19,664 nt of DNA from Actinomycetes bacterium (GTDB lineage Bacteria; Actinomycetota; Acidimicrobiia; Acidimicrobiales; RAAP-2): positions 1 through 19,664 of the forward strand of contig JAJXXB010000061.1 of NCBI GenBank assembly GCA_021781315.1, written 5' to 3'. Positions within the stretch are counted from its first letter, which is position 1, and every line of letters begins with the position of its first letter. Under the pieces are notes generated by a model. That model saw only the letters and a program-made list of their open reading frames with translations. It did no database searches and was not told the DNA's origin. Below are positions 14,845 to 19,664 of the stretch, in pieces. Both the position numbers and the translations under genes were made by a program.

Positions 14845-15500
14845 TGCACGTGATCATCGTGGGTTGTGGACGGGCGGGAACCGCTCTCGCCACACGTCTC
14901 GACGCCGAGGGCGACAGCGTGTGCGTGGTCGACATCGATCCGCGGGTGCGCGATCAGTTGGCGCCGGCTTTCCACGGGAAGGTCGTCACGGGCAGCGGGC
15001 TGCGACGCTCGGTGCTCGTCGAGGCCGGCGTTGATCGCGCGGACGCGTTGATTGCCCTTACGCAGAGTGACAGTCTCAACATCGTGCTGACGCGCGTCGC
15101 GCGAGACGTCTTCCACGTGCCCCACGCCACCGGCCGCCTCGCCGACGTGGAGCACTCGCTTCTGGCCACCGACCTGGGTCTTGACATGGTGACGTCGGTT
15201 CGCGTCATCACCGATCGCATCTACCGCCGGCTGCGACATCGCGTACTCGATCCCGAGTACACCTTCGGTAACGGCGAGTCGCTGCTCGTGCGCGCGCCCG
15301 CACCCCTCTACCTCGACGGACGCTTGGTGCGTGAGTTCAACGTCGAGGGCGAGATTTCGGTGGTCGAGATTACGCGCGGCGGCCACTCGCTGGTCCCCGG
15401 TGCGGGCACCACGATCAGTGCGGGTGATCGTCTGAGCTTCGTGGTGGCCTTGAGCGCGATGGATCGCCTCAAGGGCTTCCTCGGCGGAAGGTGGGACTGA
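14844..15500 (+). CDS. trkA: TrkA/RCK potassium-transport regulatory protein 1
   Basis: 218-residue cytosolic RCK protein. Residues 1-about 130 are the TrkA_N Rossmann domain with GCGRAG (GxGxxG) after the first strand and VDIDP closing strand 2 (nucleotide-binding acid). Residues about 135-218 are the RCK_C domain (LLVRAPAPLYLDGRLVREF, then GDRLSFVV). It resembles CeoB-type proteins. The ATG overlaps the ATPase stop (TGATG) and is preceded by AAGGGAGG 4 nt upstream; the GTG one codon earlier is too close to that site. RCK proteins gate Trk/Ktr channels in response to NAD(H), ATP/ADP or c-di-AMP; here the neighbour is an ATPase, and no Trk membrane subunit lies in the window. Confidence 0.9.
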   Translation: MHVIIVGCGRAGTALATRLDAEGDSVCVVDIDPRVRDQLAPAFHGKVVTGSGLRRSVLVEAGVDRADALIALTQSDSLNIVLTRVARDVFHVPHATGRLADVEHSLLATDLGLDMVTSVRVITDRIYRRLRHRVLDPEYTFGNGESLLVRAPAPLYLDGRLVREFNVEGEISVVEITRGGHSLVPGAGTTISAGDRLSFVVALSAMDRLKGFLGGRWD

Positions 15501-16171
15501 TGCACGCCATCGTCGCCGGGGGAGGCGCGGTGGGCGAGGCCGTGGCGCACACGTTGACTGGCGACGGCCACGACGTGCTCGTCATCGAGCAGAGTCCGGC
15601 GCGCGCCGAGGAGTTGCGCGCGAGTGGTCTGCTCGTCGAAGTTGGCAACGCGACGTCACCCGCCGTTCTCGAGGCGGCCGGGGCGCTGCACGCCCACGTC
15701 CTCATCGTGTGCGTGACGCGCGACGAGGACGCCCTCGTGATCGCCGCGCTCTGTCGGCGTCACTTCGAAGTCGCCCGTATCGTGGGCGTCGTGCGCGACG
15801 ACGAGCACCGGTGGCTCTTTGACGAGACGTGGGGCATCGACGTGGCGATCTCCTCGACGCCCGTGCTGACGTCACTGATCGAGGCGGCCGCGGGCGAGGA
15901 GGCGATGGTGCGCGTACGTCACCTCCTCGATGACCACCTCGCCCTCGTGGAGGTCTCCATTGGTGCCGACTCGCCGGCGCTTGGCCGCTCGGTGGCCGCG
16001 CTCGCCCTGCCCGCGCGAGACCTCGTTGCGACCGTGGTGCGCGCGGGGGCCGCGCGCCCGTTCACGCCGGATCTCACCCTCGCGGCAGGTGACCTGGTCC
16101 TGGTGGTCGCCGCGCTCGAGGACGAGTCACTCGTGAGACGGGCCTTCGAGGGCTCGTCCAAGGGTGAGTAG
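15500..16171 (+). CDS. trkA: TrkA/RCK potassium-transport regulatory protein 2
   Basis: 223-residue partner of the preceding TrkA protein: Rossmann domain with GGGAVG at the N-terminus and VIEQSP at the end of strand 2, then an RCK_C domain from about residue 135 (LALVEVSIGADSPALGRSVA, GDLVLVVAALEDE). Start ATG overlaps the stop of the first gene by one base (TGATG) with AAGGTGGG 4 nt upstream. Adjacent unequal TrkA paralogues (CeoB/CeoC pattern) are usual in actinobacteria and probably form a heteromeric ring. The next gene starts 6 nt after its stop. Confidence 0.9.
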   Translation: MHAIVAGGGAVGEAVAHTLTGDGHDVLVIEQSPARAEELRASGLLVEVGNATSPAVLEAAGALHAHVLIVCVTRDEDALVIAALCRRHFEVARIVGVVRDDEHRWLFDETWGIDVAISSTPVLTSLIEAAAGEEAMVRVRHLLDDHLALVEVSIGADSPALGRSVAALALPARDLVATVVRAGAARPFTPDLTLAAGDLVLVVAALEDESLVRRAFEGSSKGE

Positions 16172-16177
16172 CTCGCC

Positions 16178-16630
16178 GTGAGCCTCGTGTGGACGCTGGT
16201 CCTCTTCGCTCACGTCGTCGCGGCCGCCTTTTGGGTCGGTGGCCAGTTGATGCTCTCGCTCGTCGTCCTGCCACCCCTGCGTCAGAGCTTGACTCCAGAG
16301 GTGCTCGCCCAGATTGCCGTGACGTCGGGGCGACGATTCGCGCGCGTGGCGAATCGTGGACTTCTGCCCGTTCTGGTCATCACCGGACCTCTCCTCGCTT
16401 GGCATGACGGGCTGGGACGTCACTCGCTCGACACGTCCTTCGCGCACGTCTTGGAGGTCAAGATCGCCCTCGTGATCGTGGTGCTGAGCCTGGCGGGGGC
16501 TCACCGCGTGGCGGCCACGCGGTGGGGTCGGCGTGGCGCGCGAGTACTAGCGAGGGCGACCCTGGGTCTGTCCGTGGTCATTCTCGCCCTCGCGGCCGCG
16601 TTGGCCGTACTGCCGGCGCCAGGGCACTAG
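16178..16630 (+). CDS. CopD-like four-helix membrane protein
   Basis: 150-residue integral membrane protein with four predicted helices (about 5-27, 62-76, 89-107, 125-146). FAHVVAAAFWVGGQLMLSLV and the later VLEVKIALVIVVLSLAGAHR resemble the CopD domain, whose conserved His/Trp/Gly face may bind haem or copper. GTG start lies 6 nt after the second trkA stop, so it is probably the last gene of the ATPase-trkA operon; AGGGTGAG upstream is a distant ribosome site. Function in this operon is unknown. Family assignment is by pattern and moderate. Confidence 0.7.
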   Translation: MSLVWTLVLFAHVVAAAFWVGGQLMLSLVVLPPLRQSLTPEVLAQIAVTSGRRFARVANRGLLPVLVITGPLLAWHDGLGRHSLDTSFAHVLEVKIALVIVVLSLAGAHRVAATRWGRRGARVLARATLGLSVVILALAAALAVLPAPGH

Positions 16631-16641
16631 TTGCGTCGGCG

Positions 16642-16667
16642 CGAAGTCTTCGGCGCGCTCTCCGCGC
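16642..16667. terminator. Hairpins after the ATPase-trkA operon
   Basis: CGAAG-T-CTTCG (16642-16652) is a tight palindrome followed by GCGCG/CGCGC (16653-16657 with 16663-16667). Both lie 12-40 nt after the last stop; no T-run. Confidence 0.35.
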
Positions 16668-16778
16668 GTGTGAACGAGGTGCCTGGGACTTAGGGCCCTG
16701 GTGGTGGCGTCCGTGATGGGCGAGGCTCACCGTAGGTCCTGTCGACGTCACTTTCGTGGCTGGTCGAAGGGAGGCACC

Positions 16779-18230
16779 GTGCGCATTGGCCGAGTGGTAC
16801 TCGTAGTCGCGGGAGTCCTGACACTGATCGTGGGCTTGGCTCTCGCGGGGGCCGGTGGGGCCCTGGTGTGGGCGAACGCCACCCAGCGCGACGCCACCGG
16901 ATACTTTCACACCTCCACCGAGGAGTTCTCGTCCAGCGGCGTCGCGCTCGTGTCGTCCGTGGACTTCTCGATGCACCCCGGGGCGCACTCGTGGTTCACC
17001 TACGAGCCACTGGGCACGCTACGCGTGCGCGCGGCGGTCGACGGCGCGAGCGCGTTCGTGGGCGTCGCGCCGACGAGCGCGATCGACAAGTACTTGGCGG
17101 CGGCGGCCTACAGCCGCGTGACGTCGGTCGACGTCGCACCTTTCGTCGCTCACTACCGCGAGCGCGCCGGCGCGTCGAGTGTGCCGTCGCCGCTCGTGCA
17201 GTCCTTTTGGGTCGCGTCGGCCGCGGGACCGGGAACCCAGCAGGTCACGTGGAAGCCCTCGAGCGGGCGCTGGAGTCTCGTGGTAATGCGAGCTGACGCA
17301 CTGGCGGGCGTGGTCGCGCACGTGAGCGTGGGCACGAACACGGGACTCGTGGGCCCCGTGGGCATTGCCCTGGCCTTGGGCGGCGCTCTGGTGTTGCTAC
17401 TGGGCGGCGTGATGCTGGGCGTCGGCGCGATCGGATTGAGACGGCGCGAGGAAGCCGGCCCCGCGAACGTGGCGACCGCAGGCACCCCCGCCCGAATGCT
17501 CGTCGCGGATGCCTACCCCGTGCGCCTCGACGGCCGGCTCGATGAGCCGATCAGCCGGTGGAGATGGCTCTTCAAGTGGCTCCTCGTCGTGCCCCACCTC
17601 GTCATCCTCGCGTTCTTGTGGCTGGCGGCGATGGCCCTCACGGTGGTGGCAGGCTTTGCCGTCCTCTTCACCGGCCGCTACCCGCGCCACATCTTTGACT
17701 TTGTCGTCGGCGTGATGCGCTGGACCTGGCGGGTCTCCTTCTACTCTTACAGCGCTCTGGCCACCGACGTGTACCCCCCGTTCTCGCTTGAACCTGATGA
17801 TCGCTACCCCGCACGCTTTGACGTGACGTACCCGGATCACCTCTCGCGTGGGCTCGTGCTCGTCAAGTGGTGGCTGCTCGCGATTCCCCAGTACCTCATC
17901 GTGGGCATCTTTACCAGTGGGGGCTTCGCGCTGGGCCGCTACTCGCACTCTTGGTGGCTCGGGGCGAGCGGGGGAGCGATTGGCCTCGTCGTGGCCGCGG
18001 CGGCCCTCGTGCTCCTCTTTAGCGGGCGCTACCCGGAGGCGCTCTTTGACTTCACCATGGGAATGAATCGCTGGACCTACCGGGTGCTCGCCTACGCGAT
18101 GCTGCTGCGTGACGAGTATCCGCCCTTTCGCTTCGACGCCGGTGGTGAGGACCCCGGATTCGGTGCCGTGAGCGCGACACCGCCCGCGCCCACGCCCGCG
18201 ACGCGTGACGAGGAGATCACGAGCCCTTGA
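16779..18230 (+). CDS. Membrane protein with two DUF4389 domains
   Basis: 483 residues. Helix 1 at about 5-30, an extracytoplasmic domain about 31-190, helix 2 about 193-220, then two copies of DUF4389 (about 243-342 and 343-455). Each copy has YPxRxD, a pair of helices starting near KWLL or KWWLLAIPQ, (F)xGRYPxxxFDF, a MxRWTxRV motif and a closing YPPF. The tail is Pro/Thr-rich and ends DEEITSP. GTG 16779 is selected because AAGGGAGG stands 4 nt upstream and helix 1 follows at once; the longer 26-codon extension lacks a ribosome site. DUF4389 function is unknown; fused soluble domain and duplication suggest an envelope role. No operon partner. Confidence 0.85.
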   Translation: MRIGRVVLVVAGVLTLIVGLALAGAGGALVWANATQRDATGYFHTSTEEFSSSGVALVSSVDFSMHPGAHSWFTYEPLGTLRVRAAVDGASAFVGVAPTSAIDKYLAAAAYSRVTSVDVAPFVAHYRERAGASSVPSPLVQSFWVASAAGPGTQQVTWKPSSGRWSLVVMRADALAGVVAHVSVGTNTGLVGPVGIALALGGALVLLLGGVMLGVGAIGLRRREEAGPANVATAGTPARMLVADAYPVRLDGRLDEPISRWRWLFKWLLVVPHLVILAFLWLAAMALTVVAGFAVLFTGRYPRHIFDFVVGVMRWTWRVSFYSYSALATDVYPPFSLEPDDRYPARFDVTYPDHLSRGLVLVKWWLLAIPQYLIVGIFTSGGFALGRYSHSWWLGASGGAIGLVVAAAALVLLFSGRYPEALFDFTMGMNRWTYRVLAYAMLLRDEYPPFRFDAGGEDPGFGAVSATPPAPTPATRDEEITSP

Positions 18231-18552
18231 GCTAGTCGGGTGCGAGCCTTCCGGGGTCTGTGTGGGCGACCAGGAAGAGGACTGAATTGCCCACGTGTGT
18301 GGTGTCGAGGTACGTCGAGAGCCGACGACGTCGCTCGCGCTCACCGCCGAGAGTGCTAGCCGTACATGGTCGCCGAATCCTTCCCTCGACCCCCGGCACC
18401 CTCCTTACGGCGCTTCCAGCCGGTCCAGATTGGTTCGCCTGGTGGCGACAGGTCCTCGCCGGGCGCGTGATCTCAACACGAGAAACGTTCCTCGCCCGTC
18501 GTGCCAGTGATCGCTAGCATCCGGTGAAGAATTCGATCATTGAGGTGGCGTC
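18231..18552. other. Intergenic region without a convincing gene
   Basis: About 320 bp between the DUF4389 gene and the diguanylate cyclase. Short open frames exist on both strands but lack ribosome sites and read as Arg/Ser-rich noise. The only elements I support are the -10-like TAGCAT (18515-18520) and the ribosome site GAGGTGG (18542-18548) of the next gene. Confidence 0.5.
18515..18520 (+). promoter_or_regulatory. -10 box TAGCAT for the diguanylate cyclase gene
   Basis: GCTAGCAT lies 32 nt before GTG 18553, giving a leader of about 26 nt that includes the Shine-Dalgarno GAGGTGG. The same octamer GCTAGCAT occurs before the sulfatase-like gene at 19565-19572. Confidence 0.45.
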
Positions 18553-19452
18553 GTGGCTCTGACTTTCATGTCCCGAGACGATATGTCCACAGCTCTGAGA
18601 GAGCTCAACCAGGCGCTGTACGTTCACGAACGCTGGAGTGAGCGCATCTACGGAGTTCTGGTGTGCCACTTGGCCCCCGAAGCGAGCGACCTCGCGGACG
18701 ACGCGTTTCGGGTGTGCCCTTTTGGCACGTGGTACTACTCCTCCCAGGAGGGGGGCTTTCGCGAGCATCCAGGCTTTCTCGCAATGGCGGTAGAGCACGA
18801 ACGGATGCACCGGATCGTCGCGGGAATTCTGCTCACCTTCGGGGCGGGAGAGCCGGTCGCCGAAAGCGACTACGCGGCCTTTGTGAACGCCATGTCGAGA
18901 ATGCGTTTGGAGATCCTCAATCTCAGTCGAGAACTTGAGGACAGTATTTCGCGGCTTGATCCACTGACGGGGGCCACGAGTCGCCACGGCATGCTTGCTC
19001 ACTTGCGTCGTCAACATGAGGTGGTGACACGCACCCAGCAAAGCTGTCTCGTCGCCATGATGGACCTGGATTACTTCAAGAACATCAACGATGGTTACGG
19101 CCATCCCGTGGGTGATCAGGTTCTCGTGGCCACTGTGGGCCACGTCAAGACGCACCTGCGACCCTACGACGAGTTCTTTCGTTACGGGGGCGAGGAGTTC
19201 TTGTTGTGCGTGCCGTTTGTTGACGCGAGTGGAGCCCTGTCGATGGTGGAGCGGCTCCGAGAAGGAGTCGCCGCCCTCGAGATTGATGCGGGCGAAGGGC
19301 GTGTCGTGAAGGTCACGGCGTCATTTGGTCTGACGATGCTCGATCCTGGAGTACCGGTTGAAGAATCGATCGCACGAGCCGATCGCGCTCTCTACGGGGC
19401 GAAGTCCGCGGGTCGCAATCGGTCTCTCGTCTGGGACGAGTCGCTGGTTTGA
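18553..19452 (+). CDS. Diguanylate cyclase with N-terminal CZB zinc-sensor domain (DgcZ-like)
   Basis: 299-residue cytosolic enzyme making c-di-GMP from two GTP. Residues 12-130 match the CZB domain of E. coli DgcZ (YdeH) with the four zinc ligands in register: H25 (YVHERW), C55 (VCPFGTW), H82 and H86 (VEHERMH). Residues 135-295 are GGDEF: LDPLTGATSR, MDLDYFKNINDGYGHPVGDQ, R203-x-x-D206 (allosteric I-site) five residues before G212-G-E-E-F216, and RADRALYGAKSAGRNR. All catalytic and inhibitory residues are present, so it should be active and subject to product feedback; zinc should inhibit it as in DgcZ. GTG start supported by GAGGTGG 4 nt upstream. Monocistronic, followed by an inverted repeat. 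Confidence 0.93.
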   Translation: MALTFMSRDDMSTALRELNQALYVHERWSERIYGVLVCHLAPEASDLADDAFRVCPFGTWYYSSQEGGFREHPGFLAMAVEHERMHRIVAGILLTFGAGEPVAESDYAAFVNAMSRMRLEILNLSRELEDSISRLDPLTGATSRHGMLAHLRRQHEVVTRTQQSCLVAMMDLDYFKNINDGYGHPVGDQVLVATVGHVKTHLRPYDEFFRYGGEEFLLCVPFVDASGALSMVERLREGVAALEIDAGEGRVVKVTASFGLTMLDPGVPVEESIARADRALYGAKSAGRNRSLVWDESLV

Positions 19453-19467
19453 GAGCGCGTCGTGTCG

Positions 19468-19505
19468 TCGTCACTCGAAGGCACTAGTGATGGAGTGAGT
19501 GACGA
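19468..19505. terminator. Perfect 9-bp inverted repeat after the diguanylate cyclase gene
   Basis: TCGTCACTC (19468-19476) pairs with GAGTGACGA (19497-19505); the 20-nt interval contains the palindrome CACTAGTG (19482-19489). It begins 16 nt after the stop. Likely a terminator, though without a T-run it could also be an operator. Confidence 0.5.
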
Positions 19506-19566
19506 TGCGGTGAGGCCGACGCCCCGCTGACGGGCGAGTTCGAATCCCCCTCACGAGGTCTACCGC

Positions 19567-19572
19567 TAGCAT
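19567..19572 (+). promoter_or_regulatory. -10 box TAGCAT for the sulfatase-like gene
   Basis: GCTAGCAT is 38 nt before GTG 19611; a GAGGT ribosome site (19600-19604) lies between. Same octamer as before the diguanylate cyclase gene. Confidence 0.35.
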
Positions 19573-19610
19573 CACGCTCATCGCCGGTGGAGTGTCAGTG
19601 AGGTCGTGGC

Positions 19611-19664
19611 GTGAACGTTCTCTTTATCACCTTGGATCAGTTTCGTGCGGACAGTTACGGCGCG
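19611..19664 (+). CDS. Sulfatase/alkaline-phosphatase-superfamily protein, N-terminal 18 codons only
   Basis: The visible residues MNVLFITLDQFRADSYGA match the opening strand and metal-binding D-Q of type I sulfatases (NVLFITxDQxRxD). GTG start with GAGGT 6 nt upstream. The formylglycine motif CxPxR lies beyond the window, so substrate and activity cannot be judged. Confidence 0.7.
   Translation, partial: MNVLFITLDQFRADSYGA

Noticed and set aside
16701..16778. 26-codon upstream extension of the DUF4389 protein
   Set aside because: No ribosome site there, whereas AAGGGAGG stands 4 nt before GTG 16779, directly before the first membrane helix.
18260..18517. Short plus-strand ORFs in the gap before the diguanylate cyclase
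   Set aside because: No ribosome site, no domain, and composition typical of random high-GC frames.
19520..19562. tRNA-like T-arm (GAGTTCGAATCCCCCTC)
   Set aside because: The T-stem pairs at only about 3 of 5 positions and no matching acceptor, D-arm or anticodon arm can be drawn upstream. It could be a decayed tRNA end but is not supported.

Overview
The window (19,664 bp, very GC-rich, many GTG starts) looks like ordinary chromosome of a high-GC actinobacterium, possibly of the Acidimicrobiia type. The support is the composition, frequent GTG starts, genes with a -10 box placed so close to the start codon that the mRNA would be leaderless, a tandem TrkA pair, and PadR and PPS proteins of actinobacterial flavour. 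The taxonomic placement is inference. I see no rRNA, tRNA, CRISPR array, insertion sequence or phage gene.

Layout. 1-1213 (minus): metal-efflux operon, an ArsR/SmtB-type sensor followed at once by a CzcD-like cation diffusion facilitator cut by the window edge. 1312-3588 (plus): phosphoenolpyruvate synthase, convergent with a small secreted protein (3631-4104, minus) across a strong inverted repeat. 4105-4460: divergent intergenic region rich in hairpins. 4461-8320 (plus): secreted orphan protein, PaaI-like thioesterase, succinate-semialdehyde-type aldehyde dehydrogenase, and a cyclase-family protein with an extra N-terminal domain. 8345-10468: large secreted GH25-like protein with four tandem beta-repeats. 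10524-11212: PadR regulator with a His cluster and a perfect palindrome over its promoter. 11249-11743: small secreted protein.

11855-16630 is the most interesting block: a 64-codon ORF resembling the start of a GGDEF domain, overlapped (GTGA) by a P2C-like (Na+/K+-ATPase-like) P-type ATPase, overlapped (TGATG) by two TrkA/RCK proteins, then a CopD-like membrane protein. This reads as a cation (probably K+/Na+) homeostasis operon in which an ATPase, not a Trk channel, is linked to two RCK proteins. 16779-18230: membrane protein with duplicated DUF4389. 18231-18552: no convincing gene. 18553-19452: diguanylate cyclase with an N-terminal zinc-binding CZB domain (DgcZ/YdeH architecture). 19611-end: first 18 codons of a sulfatase-like gene.

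Two themes recur. One is metal sensing: ArsR with a His-rich alpha-5 site, the zinc-type CDF, the His-rich PadR, and the CZB diguanylate cyclase. The other is promoter architecture: TANNNT boxes exactly 6 nt before GTG starts, and several -10 boxes of the form CTAG-N-R-T.
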